This document shows, one piece after another, positions 25,076 to 38,700 of a DNA stretch of 64,000 bases. Each line of letters starts with the position of its first letter. Position 1 is the stretch's first letter. The position numbers and the translations under genes are program-made. This DNA is from Saposhnikovia divaricata (taxonomy: Eukaryota; Streptophyta; Magnoliopsida; Apiales; Apiaceae): contig CM071595.1 of assembly GCA_036435485.1 (NCBI GenBank), forward strand, positions 2,914,001-2,978,000, given 5' to 3'. Below the pieces are notes generated by a model. That model made no database searches and was not told where the DNA came from. It was given only the letters and a program-made list of their open reading frames with translations.

Positions 25076-28065
25076 AACTCGGTTTTTGGATAATCCTCAA
25101 AGGGGTTAGTACACGGGATATAGTTAAAAATCGAGTCGGACCATTTTGTGGATATTTTTACATATTTTGTTCCTATGGGTTATTGGAATTCAACGAAATT
25201 TTATTTGACGTAATTCAGACTTGAATCGGAGCTGATATGAACGAAACTCGGTTTTCGGATAATCCTCAAAGTGGTTAGTACACGGGATATTGTTAAAAAT
25301 CGAGTCGGACCATTTTAAGGATATTTTTACATATTTTGTTCCTATGGGTTATTGGAATTCAACGAAATTTTATTTGACACAATTCAGACCTGAATCGGAG
25401 CTGATATGAACGAAACTCGGTTTTCGGATAATCCTCAAAGTGGTTAGTACACGGGATATTGTTAAAAATTGAGTCGGACCATTTTAAGGATATTTTTACA
25501 TATTTTGTTCCTATGGGTTATTGGAATTCAACGAAATTTTATTTGACACAATTCAGACCTGAATCGGAGCTGATATAGTCAAAACTCGGTTTTTGGATAA
25601 TCCTCAAAGGGGTTAGTACACGGGATATTGTTAAAAATCGAGTCGGACCATTTTGTGGATATTTTTACATATTTTGTTCCTATGGGTTATTGGAATTCAA
25701 CGAAATTTTATTTGACGCAATTCAAACCTGAATCGGAGCTGATATGAACGAAACTCGGTTTTCGGATAATCCTCAAAGTGGTTAGTACACGGGATATTGT
25801 TAAAAATCAAGTCGGACAATTTTAAGGATATTTTTACATATTTTGTTCCTATGGGTTATTGGAATTCAACGAAATTTTATTTGACACAATTCAGACCTGA
25901 ATCGGAGCTGATATAGTCAAAACTCGGTTTTTGGATAATCCTCAAAGGGGCTAGTACACGGGATATTGTTAAAAATCGAGTCGGACCATTTTGTGGATAT
26001 TTTTACATATTTTGTTCCTATGGGTTATTGGAATTCAACAAAATTTTATTTGACGTCGTTCGGACCGGAATCGGAGCTGATATGATCGAAACTCGGTTTT
26101 TGGATAATCCTCAAAGGGGTTAGTACACGGGATATTGTTAAAAATCGAGTCGGACCATTTTGTGGATATTTTTACATATTTTGTTCCTGTGGGTTATTGG
26201 AATTCAACGAAATTTTATTTGACGCAGTTCGGACCGGAATCGTAGCTGATATGATCGAAACACAGTTTTCGGAAAATTCTCAAAGGGGTTAATACACGGG
26301 ATATTGTTAAAAATCGGGTCGGACCAATTTGTGGATATTTTTACATATTTTGTTCCTATGGGTTATTGGAATTCAACAAATTTTATTTGACGCCGTTCGG
26401 ACCTGAATCGGAGCTGATATGAACGAAACTCAGTTTTCGGATAATCCTCAAAGTGGTTAGTACACGGGATATTGTTAAAAATCGAGTCGGACCATTTTAA
26501 GGATATTTTTACATATTTTGTTCCTATGGGTTATTGGAATTCAACGAAATTTTATTTGACACAATTCAGACCTGAATCGGAGCTGATATAGTCAAAACTC
26601 GGTTTTTGGATAATCCTCAAAGGGGTTAGTACACGGGATATTGTTAAAAATCGAGTCGGACCATTTTGTGGATATTTTTACATATTTTGTTTCTATGGGT
26701 TATTGGAATTCAACAAAATTTTATTTGACGCCGTTCGGACCGGAATCGGAGCTGATATGATCGAAACTCGGTTTTTGGATAATCCTCAAAGGGGTTAGTA
26801 CACGGGATATAGTTAAAAATCGAGTCGGACCATTTTGTGGATATTTTTACATATTTTGTTCCTATGGGTTATTGGAATTCAACGAAATTTTATTTGACGT
26901 AATTCAGACTTGAATCGGAGCTGATATGAACGAAACTCGGTTTTCGGATAATCCTCAAAGTGGTTAGTACACGGGATATTGTTAAAAATCGAGTCGGACC
27001 ATTTTAAGGATATTTTTACATATTTTGTTCCTATGGGTTATTGGAATTCAACGAAATTTTATTTGACACAATTCAGACCTGAATCGGAGCTGATATGAAC
27101 GAAACTCGGTTTTCGGATAATCCTCAAAGTGGTTAGTACACGGGATATTGTTAAAAATTGAGTCGGACCATTTTAAGGATATTTTTACATATTTTGTTCC
27201 TATGGGTTATTGGAATTCAACGAAATTTTATTTGACACAATTCAGACCTGAATCGGAGCTGATATAGTCAAAACTCGGTTTTTGGATAATCCTCAAAGGG
27301 GTTAGTACACGGGATATTGTTAAAAATCGAGTCGGACCATTTTGTGGATATTTTTACATATTTTGTTCCTATGGGTTATTGGAATTCAACGAAATTTTAT
27401 TTGACGCAATTCAAACCTGAATCGGAGCTGATATGAACGAAACTCGGTTTTCGGATAATCCTCAAAGTGGTTAGTACACGGGATATTGTTAAAAATCAAG
27501 TCGGACAATTTTAAGGATATTTTTACATATTTTGTTCCTATGGGTTATTGGAATTCAACGAAATTTTATTTGACACAATTCAGACCTGAATCGGAGCTGA
27601 TATAGTCAAAACTCGGTTTTTGGATAATCCTCAAAGGGGTTAGTACACGGGATATTGTTAAAAATCGAGTCGGACCATTTTGTGGATATTTTTACATATT
27701 TTGTTCCTATGGGTTATTGGAATTCAACAAAATTTTATTTGACGTCGTTCGGACCGGAATCGGAGCTGATATGATCGAAACTCGGTTTTTGGATAATCCT
27801 CAAAGGGGTTAGTACACGGGATATTGTTAAAAATCGAGTCGGACCATTTTGTGGATATTTTTACATATTTTGTTCCTGTGGGTTATTGGAATTCAACGAA
27901 ATTTTATTTGACGCAGTTCGGACCGGAATCGTAGCTGATATGATCGAAACACAGTTTTCGGAAAATTCTCAAAGGGGTTAATACACGGGATATTGTTAAA
28001 AATCGGGTCGGACCAATTTGTGGATATTTTTACATATTTTGTTCCTATGGGTTATTGGAATTCAA
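25050..28065 (+). repeat. Decamer block copied at a 1,689-bp period
   Basis: Rare variants recur 1,689 bp apart: ACGGGATATAGTTAAAAATC near 25,115 and 26,805, GACGTAATTCAGACTTG at 25,207 and 26,896, and the D marker ACACAGTTTTCGG at 26,261 and 27,950. The block covers about 25,050-26,370 and 26,740-28,060. GTTCCTGTGGGTTATTGG, also rare, occurs in both. The match stops inside the chimeric monomer near 26,380. Confidence 0.85.
26340..26470 (+). repeat. Chimeric B/C monomer at a block edge
   Basis: The monomer starts B-like, with CAACAAATTTTATTTGACG (one A short) and GCCGTTCGGACC. It then switches to CTGAATCGG, ATGAACG, TTTTCGG and GTGGTTAG, all class C. The change falls at about 26,400, next to where the 1,689-bp duplication ends, so it probably marks an exchange breakpoint between unlike monomers. 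Confidence 0.7.
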
Positions 28066-31000
28066 CGAAATTTTATTTGACGTAATTTAGACCTGAATCG
28101 GAGCTGATATAGTCAAAACTCGGTTTTTGGATAATCCTCAAAGGGGTTAGTACACGGGATATTGTTAAAAATCGAGTCGGACCATTTTAAGGATATTTTT
28201 AAATATTTTGTTCCTATGGGTTATTGGAATTCAACGAAATTTTATTTGACACAATTCAGACCTGTATCGGAGCTGATATAGTCAAAACTCGGTTTTTGGA
28301 TAATCCTCAAAGGGGTTAGTACACGGGAGTGTTAAAAATCGAGTCGGACCATTTTGTGGATATTTTTACATATTTTGTTCCTATGGGTTATTGGAATTCA
28401 ACGAAATTTTATTTGACGCAATTCAGACCTGAATCGGAGCAGATATGATCGAAACTCGGTTTTCGGATAATCCTCAAAGTGGTTAGTACACGGGATATTG
28501 TTAAAAATCGAGTCGGACCATTTTGTGGATATTTTTACATATTTTGTTCCTATGGGTTATTGGAATTCAACGAAATTTTATTTGACGCAATTCAGACCTG
28601 AATCGGAGCTGATATGAACGAAACTCGGTTTTCGGATAATCCTCAAAGTGGTTAGTACACGGGATATTGTTAAAAATCGAGTCGGACCATTTTAAGGATA
28701 TTTTTACATATTTTGTTCCTATGGGTTATTGGAATTCAACGAAATTTTATTTGACGCAATTCAGACCTGAATCGGAGCTGATATGATCGAAACTCGGTTT
28801 TCGGATAATCCTCAAAGTGGTTAGTACACGGGATATTGTTAAAAATCGAGTCGGTCCATTTTGTGGATATTTTTACATATTTTTTTTCCTATGGGTTATT
28901 GGAATTCAACGAAATTTTATTTGACGCAATTCAGACCTGAATCGGAGCTGATATGAACGAAACTCGGTTTTCGGATAATCCTCAAAGTGGTTAGTACACG
29001 GGATATTGTTAAAAATTGAGTCGGACCATTTTAAGGATATTTTTACATATTTTGTTCCTATGGGTTATTGGAATTCAACGAAATTTTATTTGACACAATT
29101 CAGACCTGAATCGGAGCTGATATAGTCAAAACTCGGTTTTTGGATAATCCTCAAAGGGGTTAGTACACGGGATATTGTTAAAAATCGAGTCTTACCATTT
29201 TGTGGATATTTTTACATATTTTGTTCCTATGGGTTATTGGAATTCAACGAAATTTTATTTGACGCAATTCAGACCTGAATCGGAGCTGATATGAACGAAA
29301 CTCGGTTTTCGGATAATCCTCAAAGTGGTTAGTACACGGGATATTGTTAAAAATCGAGTCGGACCTTTTAAGGATATTTTTACATATTTTGTTCCTATGG
29401 GTTATTGGAATTCAACGAAATTTTATTTGACACAATTCAGACCTGAATCGGAGCTGATATAGTCAAAACTCGGTTTTTGGATAATCCTCAAAGGGGTTAG
29501 TACACGGTATATTGTTAAAAATCGAGTCGGACCATTTTGTGGATATTTTTACATATTTTGTTCCTATGGGTTATTGGAATTCAACAAAATTTTATTTGAC
29601 GCCGTTCAGACCGGAATCGGAGCTGATATGATCGAAACTCGGTTTTTGGATAATCCTCAAAGGGGTTAGTACACGGGATATTGTTAAAAATCGAGTCGGA
29701 CCATTTTGTGGATATTTTTACATATTTTGTTCCTATGGGTTATTGTAATTCAACGAAATTTTATTTGACGCAGTTCGGACCGGAATCGTAGCTGATATGA
29801 TCGAAACACAGTTTTCGGAAAATTCTCAAAGGGGTTAATACACGGGATATTGTTAAAAATCGGGTCGGACCAATTTGTGGATATTTTTACATATTTTGTT
29901 CCTATGGGTTATTGGAATTCAACGAAATTTCATTTGACGTAATTTAGACCTGAATCGGAGCTGATATAGTCAAAACTCGGTTTTTGGATAATCCTCAAAG
30001 GGGTTAGTACACGGGATATTGTTAAAAATCGAGTCGGACCATTTTAAGGATATTTTTAAATATTTTGTTCCTATGGGTTATTGGAATTCAACGAAATTTT
30101 ATTTGACACAATTCAGACCTGTATCAAAGCTGATATAGTCAAAACTCGGTTTTTGGATAATCCTCAAAGGGGTTAGTACACGGGAGTGTTAAAAATCGAG
30201 TCGGACCATTTTGTGGATATTTTTACATATTTTGTTCCTATGGGTTATTGGAATTCAACGAAATTTTATTTGACGCAATTCAGACCTGAATCGGAGCTGA
30301 TATGATCGAAACTCGGTTTTCGGATAATCCTCAAAGTGGTTAGTACACGGGATATTGTTAAAAATCGAGTCGGACCATTTTAAGGATATTTTTACATATT
30401 TTGTTCCTATGGGTTATTGCAATTCAACGAAATTTTATTTGACACAATTCAGACCTGAATCGGAGCTAATATGAACGAAACTCGGTTTTCGGATAATCCT
30501 CAAAGTGGTTAGCACACGGGATATTTTTAAAAATCGAGTCGGACCATTTTAAGGATATTTTTACATATTTTGTTCCTATGGGTTATTGGAATTCAACGAA
30601 ATTTTATTTGACACAATTCAGACCTGAATCGGAGCTGATATAGTCAAAACTCGGTTTTTGGATAATCCTCAAAGGGGTTAGTACACGGGATATTGTTAAA
30701 AATCGAGTCTGACCATTTTGTGGATATTTTTACATATTTTGTTCCTATGGGTTATTGGAATTCAACGAAATTTTATTTGACACAATTCAGACCTGAATCG
30801 GAGCTGATATGAACGAAACTCGGTTTTCGGATAATCCTCAAAGTGGTTAGTACACGGGATATTGTTAAAAATCGAGTCGGACCTTTTAAGGATATTTTTA
30901 CATATTTTGTTCCTATGGGTTATTGGAATTCAACGAAATTTTATTTGACACAATTCAGACCTGAATCGGAGCTGATATGAACGAAACTCGGTTTTTGGAT

Positions 31001-31333
31001 AATCCTCAAAGGGGTTAGTACACGGGATATTGTTAAAAATCGAGTCGGACCATTTTGTGGATATTTTTACATATTTTGTTCCTATGGGTTATTGGAATTC
31101 AACGAAATTTTATTTGACGCAATTCAGACCTGAATCGGAGCTGATATGAACGAAACTCGGTTTTCGGATAATCCTCAAAGTGGTTAGTACATGGGATATT
31201 GTTAAAAATCAAGTCGGACAATTTTATGGATATTTTTACATATTTTGTTCCTATGGGTTATTGGAATTCAACGAAATTTTATTTGACACAATTCAGACCT
31301 GAATCGGAGCTGATATAGTCAAAACTCGGTTTT
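28066..31333 (+). repeat. Mixed A/C/D segment with the GGGAGTGTT variant
   Basis: No single period rules here. Two monomers carry a 2-bp-short GGGAGTGTTAAAAATC at about 28,325 and 30,183, 1,858 bp apart. Class D occurs at 29,807. The run D, then A with GACGTAATTTAGACC, then A with TTTTTAAATATTTTG and CAGACCTGTATC, then GGGAGTGTT, is a cassette repeated near 41,000-41,340, 46,020-46,400, 47,030-47,410, 51,790-52,135 and 56,816-57,195. An eight-T tract replacing TTTTG lies near 28,885. Confidence 0.8.
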
Positions 31334-32000
31334 TTGATAATCCTCAAATGGGTTAGTACACGGGATATTGTTAAAAATCGAGTCGGACCATTTTGTGGAT
31401 ATTTTTACATATTTTGTTCCTATGGGTTATTGGAATTCAACAAAATTTTATTTGACGCCGTTCGGACCGGAATCGGAGCTGATATGATCGAAACTCGGTT
31501 TTTGGATAATCCTCAAAGGGGTTAGTACACGGGATATTGTTAAAAATCGAGTCGGACCATTTTGTGGATATTTTTACATATTTTGTTCCTATTGGTTATT
31601 GGAATTCAACGAAATTTTATTTGACGCAATTCAGACCTGAATCGGAGCTGATATGAACGAAACTCGGTTTTCGGATAATCCTCAAAGTGGTTAGTACACG
31701 GGATATTGTTAAAAACCGAGTCGGACCATTTTAAGGATATTTTTACATATTTTGTTCCTATGGGTTATTGGAATTCAACGAAATTTTATTTGACACAATT
31801 CAGACCTGAATCGGAGCTGATATGAACGAAACTCGGTTTTCGGATAATCCTCAAAGTGGTTAGTACACGGGATATTGTTAAAAATCGAGTCGGACCATTT
31901 TAAGGATATTTTTATATATTTTGTTCCTATGGGTTATTGGAATTCAACGAAATTTTATTTGACACAATTCAGACCTGAATCGGAGCTGATATGAACGAAA
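30183..32000 (+). repeat. Block repeated 12.33 kb downstream (first copy)
   Basis: A run of uncommon variants matches 42,510 to about 44,330 at an offset of 12,329 bp. The markers include TTATTGCAATTC (30,414 and 42,743), GGGATATTTTTAAAAATC, GAGTCTGACC, GGACCTTTTAAGG (one base pair short), GACAATTTTATGG (31,221 and 43,550) and CCTCAAATGGGTTAG. The two copies are separated by other HOR types, so this is not simple tandem repetition. An open frame at 31,334-31,525 begins at TTG because of a local TTTTTTGATAATCC variant and is not a gene. Confidence 0.82.
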
Positions 32001-32773
32001 CTCGGTTTTCGGATAATCCTCAAAGTGGTTAGTACACGGGATATTGTTAAAAATCGAGTCAGACCATTTTAAGGATATTTGTACATATTTTGTTCCTATG
32101 GGTTATTGGAATTCAACGAAATTTTATTTGACACAATTCAGACCTGAATCGGAGCTGATATAGTCAAAACTCGGTTTTTGGATAATCCTCAAAGGGGTTA
32201 GTACACGGGATATTGTTAAAAATCGAGTCGGACCATTTTGTGGATATTTTTACATATTTTGTTCCTATGGGTTATTTGAATTCAACGAAATTTTATTTGA
32301 CGCAATTCAGACCTGAATCGGAGCTGATATGAACGAAACTCGGTTTTCGGATAATCCTCAAAGTGGTTAGTACACGGGATATTGTTAAAAATCAAGTCGG
32401 ACAATCTTAAGGATATTTTTACATATTTTGTTCCTATGGGTTATTGGAATTTAACGAAATTTTATTTGACACAATTCAGACCTGAATCGGAGCTGATATA
32501 GTCAAAACTCGGTTTTTGGATAATCCTCAAAGGGGTTAGTACACGGGATATTGTTAAAAATCGAGTCGGACCATTTTGTGGATATTTTTACATATTTTGT
32601 TCCTATGGGTTATTGGAATTCAACAAAATTTTATTTGACGCCGTTCGGACCGGAATCGGAGCTGATATGATCGAAACTCGGTTTTTGGATAATCCTCAAA
32701 GGGGTTAGTACACGGGATATTGTTAAAAATCGAGTCGGACCATTTTGTGGATATTTTTACATATTTTGTTCCT
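31590..32773 (+). repeat. Heptamer unit bounded by the CCTATTGGTTATTGG variant
   Basis: CCTATTGGTT replaces CCTATGGGTT in single monomers at 31,591, 32,774, 34,971, 35,985, 36,661, 38,858, 39,872 and 43,920. The first interval is 1,183 bp, seven monomers. Inside it are AAAAACCGAGTCGG, TTTTTATATATTTTG, GAGTCAGACC with GGATATTTGTAC, TTATTTGAATTC, GACAATCTTAAGG and GGAATTTAACG, in that order. This heptamer is the ancestor of the longer unit that follows. Confidence 0.82.
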
Positions 32774-35700
32774 ATTGGTTATTGGAATTCAACGAAATTT
32801 TATTTGACGCAATTCAGACCTGAATCGGAGCTGATATGAACGAAACTCGGTTTTCGGATAATCCTCAAAGTGGTTAGTACACGGGATATTGTTAAAAACC
32901 GAGTCGGACCATTTTAAGGATATTTTTACATATTTTGTTCCTATGGGTTATTGGAATTCAACGAAATTTTATTTGACACAATTCAGACCTGAATCGGAGC
33001 TGATATGAACGAAACTCGGTTTTCGGATAATCCTCAAAGTGGTTAGTACACGGGATATTGTTAAAAATCGAGTCGGACCATTTTAAGGATATTTTTATAT
33101 ATTTTGTTCCTATGGGTTATTGGAATTCAACGAAATTTTATTTGACACAATTCAGACCTGAATCGGAGCTGATATGAACGAAACTCGGTTTTCGGATAAT
33201 CCTCAAAGTGGTTAGTACACGGGATATTGTTAAAAATCGAGTCAGACCATTTTAAGGATATTTGTACATATTTTGTTCCTATGGGTTATTGGAATTCAAC
33301 GAAATTTTATTTGACACAATTCAGACCTGAATCGGAGCTGATATAGTCAAAACTCGGTTTTTGGATAATCCTCAAAGGGGTTAGTACACGGGATATTGTT
33401 AAAAATCGAGTCGGACCATTTTGTGGATATTTTTACATATTTTGTTCCTATGGGTTATTTGAATTCAACGAAATTTTATTTGACGCAATTCAGACCTGAA
33501 TCGGAGCTGATATGAACGAAACTCGGTTTTCGGATAAACCTCAAAGTGGTTAGTACACGGGATATTGTTAAAAATCAAGTCGGACAATCTTAAGGATATT
33601 TGTACATATTTTGTTCCTATGGGTTATTGGAATTCAACGAAATTTTATTTGACACAATTCAGACCTGAATCGGAGCTGATATAGTCAAAACTCGGTTTTT
33701 GGATAATCCTCAAAGGGGTTAGTACACGGGATATTGTTAAAAATCGAGTCGGACCATTTTGTGGATATTTTTACATATTTTGTTCCTATGGGTTATTTGA
33801 ATTCAACGAAATTTTATTTGACGCAATTCAGACCTGAATCGGAGCTGATATGAACGAAACTCGGTTTTCGGATAATCCTCAAAGTGGTTAGTACACGGGA
33901 TATTGTTAAAAATCAAGTCGGACAATCTTAAGGATATTTTTACATATTTTGTTCCTATGGGTTATTGGAATTCAACGAAATTTTATTTGACACAATTCAG
34001 ACCTGAATCGGAGCTGATATGAACGAAACTCGGTTTTCGGATAATCCTCAAAGTGGTTAGTACACGGGATATTGTTAAAAATCGAGTCGGACCATTTTAA
34101 GGATATTTTTATATATTTTGTTCCTATGGGTTATTGGAATTCAACGAAATTTTATTTGACACAATTCAGACCTGAATCGGAGCTGATATGAACGAAACTC
34201 GGTTTTCGGATAATCCTCAAAGTGGTTAGTACACGGGATATTGTTAAAAATCGAGTCAGACCATTTTAAGGATATTTGTACATATTTTGTTCCTATGGGT
34301 TATTGGAATTCAACGAAATTTTATTTGACACAATTCAGACCTGAATCGGAGCTGATATAGTCAAAACTCGGTTTTTGGATAATCCTCAAAGGGGTTAGTA
34401 CACGGGATATTGTTAAAAATCGAGTCGGACCATTTTGTGGATATTTTTACATATTTTGTTCCTATGGGTTATTTGAATTCAACGAAATTTTATTTGACGC
34501 AATTCAGACCTGAATCGGAGCTGATATGAACGAAACTCGGTTTTCGGATAATCCTCAAAGTGGTTAGTACACGGGATATTGTTAAAAATCAAGTCGGACA
34601 ATCTTAAGGATATTTTTACATATTTTGTTCCTATGGGTTATTGGAATTTAACGAAATTTTATTTGACACAATTCAGACCTGAATCGGAGCTGATATAGTC
34701 AAAACTCGGTTTTTGGATAATCCTCAAAGGGGTTAGTACACGGGATATTGTTAAAAATCGAGTCGGACCATTTTGTGGATATTTTTACATATTTTGTTCC
34801 TATGGGTTATTGGAATTCAACAAAATTTTATTTGACGCCGTTCGGACCGGAATCGGAGCTGATATGATCGAAACTCGGTTTTTGGATAATCCTCAAAGGG
34901 GTTAGTACACGGGATATTGTTAAAAATCGAGTCGGACCATTTTGTGGATATTTTTACATATTTTGTTCCTATTGGTTATTGGAATTCAACGAAATTTTAT
35001 TTGACGCAATTCAGACCTGAATCGGAGCTGATATGAACGAAACTCGGTTTTCGGATAATCCTCAAAGTGGTTAGTACACGGGATATTGTTAAAAATCGAG
35101 TCGGACCATTTTAAGGATATTTTTACATATTTTGTTCCTATGGGTTATTGGAATTCAACGAAATTTTATTTGACACAATTCAGACCTGAATCGGAGCTGA
35201 TATGAACGAAACTCGGTTTTCGGATAATCCTCAAAGTGGTTAGTACACGGGATATTGTTAAAAATCGAGTCGGACCATTTTAAGGATATTTTTACATATT
35301 TTGTTCCTATGGGTTATTGGAATTCAACGAAATTTTATTTGACACAATTCAGACCTGAATCGGAGCTGATATAGTCAAAACTCGGTTTTTGGATAATCCT
35401 CAAAGGGGTTAGTACACGGGATATTGTTAAAAATCGAGTCGGACCATTTTGTGGATATTTTTACATATTTTGTTCCTATGGGTTATTGGAATTCAACGAA
35501 ATTTTATTTGACGCAATTCAGACCTGAATCGGAGCTGATATGAACGAAACTCGGTTTTCGGATAATCCTCAAAGTGGTTAGTACACGGGATATTGTTAAA
35601 AATCAAGTCGGACAATCTTAAGGATATTTTTACATATTTTGTTCCTATGGGTTATTGGAATTCAACGAAATTTTATTTGACACAATTCAGACCTGAATCG

Positions 35701-38700
35701 GAGCTGATATAGTCAAAACTCGGTTTTTGGATAATCCTCAAAGGGGTTAGTACACGGGATATTGTTAAAAATCGAGTCTGACCATTTTGTGGATATTTTT
35801 ACATATTTTGTTCCTATGGGTTATTGGAATTCAACAAAATTTTATTTGACGCCGTTCGGACCGGAATCGGAGCTGATATGATCGAAACTCGGTTTTTGGA
35901 TAATCCTCAAAGGGGTTAGTACACGGGATATTGTTAAAAATCGAGTCGGACCATTTTGTGGATATTTTTACATATTTTGTTCCTATTGGTTATTGGAATT
36001 CAACGAAATTTTATTTGACGCAATTCAGACCTGAATCGGAGCTGATATGAACGAAACTCGGTTTTCGGATAATCCTCAAAGTGGTTAGTACACGGGATAT
36101 TGTTAAAAATCGAGTCGGACCATTTTAAGGATATTTTTACATATTTTGTTCCTATGGGTTATTGGAATTCAACGAAATTTTATTTGACACAATTCAGACC
36201 TGAATCGGAGCTGATATGAACGAAACTCGGTTTTCGGATAATCCTCAAAGTGGTTAGTACACGGGATATTGTTAAAAATCGAGTCGGACCATTTTAAGGA
36301 TATTTTTACATATTTTGTTCCTATGGGTTATTGGAATTCAACGAAATTTTATTTGACACAATTCAGACCTGAATCGGAGCTGATATAGTCAAAACTCGGT
36401 TTTTGGATAATCCTCAAAGGGGTTAGTACACGGGATATTGTTAAAAATCGAGTCGGACCATTTTGTGGATATTTTTACATATTTTGTTCCTATGGGTTAT
36501 TGGAATTCAACAAAATTTTATTTGACGCCGTTCGGACCGGAATCGGAGCTGATATGATCGAAACTCGGTTTTTGGATAATCCTCAAAGGGGTTAGTACAC
36601 GGGATATTGTTAAAAATCGAGTCGGACCATTTTGTGGATATTTTTACATATTTTGTTCCTATTGGTTATTGGAATTCAACGAAATTTTATTTGACGCAAT
36701 TCAGACCTGAATCGGAGCTGATATGAACGAAACTCGGTTTTCGGATAATCCTCAAAGTGGTTAGTACACGGGATATTGTTAAAAACCGAGTCGGACCATT
36801 TTAAGGATATTTTTACATATTTTGTTCCTATGGGTTATTGGAATTCAACGAAATTTTATTTGACACAATTCAGACCTGAATCGGAGCTGATATGAACGAA
36901 ACTCGGTTTTCGGATAATCCTCAAAGTGGTTAGTACACGGGATATTGTTAAAAATCGAGTCGGACCATTTTAAGGATATTTTTATATATTTTGTTCCTAT
37001 GGGTTATTGGAATTCAACGAAATTTTATTTGACACAATTCAGACCTGAATCGGAGCTGATATGAACGAAACTCGGTTTTCGGATAATCCTCAAAGTGGTT
37101 AGTACACGGGATATTGTTAAAAATCGAGTCAGACCATTTTAAGGATATTTGTACATATTTTGTTCCTATGGGTTATTGGAATTCAACGAAATTTTATTTG
37201 ACACAATTCAGACCTGAATCGGAGCTGATATAGTCAAAACTCGGTTTTTGGATAATCCTCAAAGGGGTTAGTACACGGGATATTGTTAAAAATCGAGTCG
37301 GACCATTTTGTGGATATTTTTACATATTTTGTTCCTATGGGTTATTTGAATTCAACGAAATTTTATTTGACGCAATTCAGACCTGAATCGGAGCTGATAT
37401 GAACGAAACTCGGTTTTCGGATAAACCTCAAAGTGGTTAGTACACGGGATATTGTTAAAAATCAAGTCGGACAATCTTAAGGATATTTGTACATATTTTG
37501 TTCCTATGGGTTATTGGAATTCAACGAAATTTTATTTGACACAATTCAGACCTGAATCGGAGCTGATATAGTCAAAACTCGGTTTTTGGATAATCCTCAA
37601 AGGGGTTAGTACACGGGATATTGTTAAAAATCGAGTCGGACCATTTTGTGGATATTTTTACATATTTTGTTCCTATGGGTTATTTGAATTCAACGAAATT
37701 TTATTTGACGCAATTCAGACCTGAATCGGAGCTGATATGAACGAAACTCGGTTTTCGGATAATCCTCAAAGTGGTTAGTACACGGGATATTGTTAAAAAT
37801 CAAGTCGGACAATCTTAAGGATATTTTTACATATTTTGTTCCTATGGGTTATTGGAATTCAACGAAATTTTATTTGACACAATTCAGACCTGAATCGGAG
37901 CTGATATGAACGAAACTCGGTTTTCGGATAATCCTCAAAGTGGTTAGTACACGGGATATTGTTAAAAATCGAGTCGGACCATTTTAAGGATATTTTTATA
38001 TATTTTGTTCCTATGGGTTATTGGAATTCAACGAAATTTTATTTGACACAATTCAGACCTGAATCGGAGCTGATATGAACGAAACTCGGTTTTCGGATAA
38101 TCCTCAAAGTGGTTAGTACACGGGATATTGTTAAAAATCGAGTCAGACCATTTTAAGGATATTTGTACATATTTTGTTCCTATGGGTTATTGGAATTCAA
38201 CGAAATTTTATTTGACACAATTCAGACCTGAATCGGAGCTGATATAGTCAAAACTCGGTTTTTGGATAATCCTCAAAGGGGTTAGTACACGGGATATTGT
38301 TAAAAATCGAGTCGGACCATTTTGTGGATATTTTTACATATTTTGTTCCTATGGGTTATTTGAATTCAACGAAATTTTATTTGACGCAATTCAGACCTGA
38401 ATCGGAGCTGATATGAACGAAACTCGGTTTTCGGATAATCCTCAAAGTGGTTAGTACACGGGATATTGTTAAAAATCAAGTCGGACAATCTTAAGGATAT
38501 TTTTACATATTTTGTTCCTATGGGTTATTGGAATTTAACGAAATTTTATTTGACACAATTCAGACCTGAATCGGAGCTGATATAGTCAAAACTCGGTTTT
38601 TGGATAATCCTCAAAGGGGTTAGTACACGGGATATTGTTAAAAATCGAGTCGGACCATTTTGTGGATATTTTTACATATTTTGTTCCTATGGGTTATTGG

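Noticed and set aside
31334..31525. 63-codon open frame on the plus strand
   Set aside because: It begins at TTG in a local TTTTTTGATAATCC variant and stops at the TAG in GGGGTTAG within about one monomer. No coding signal.
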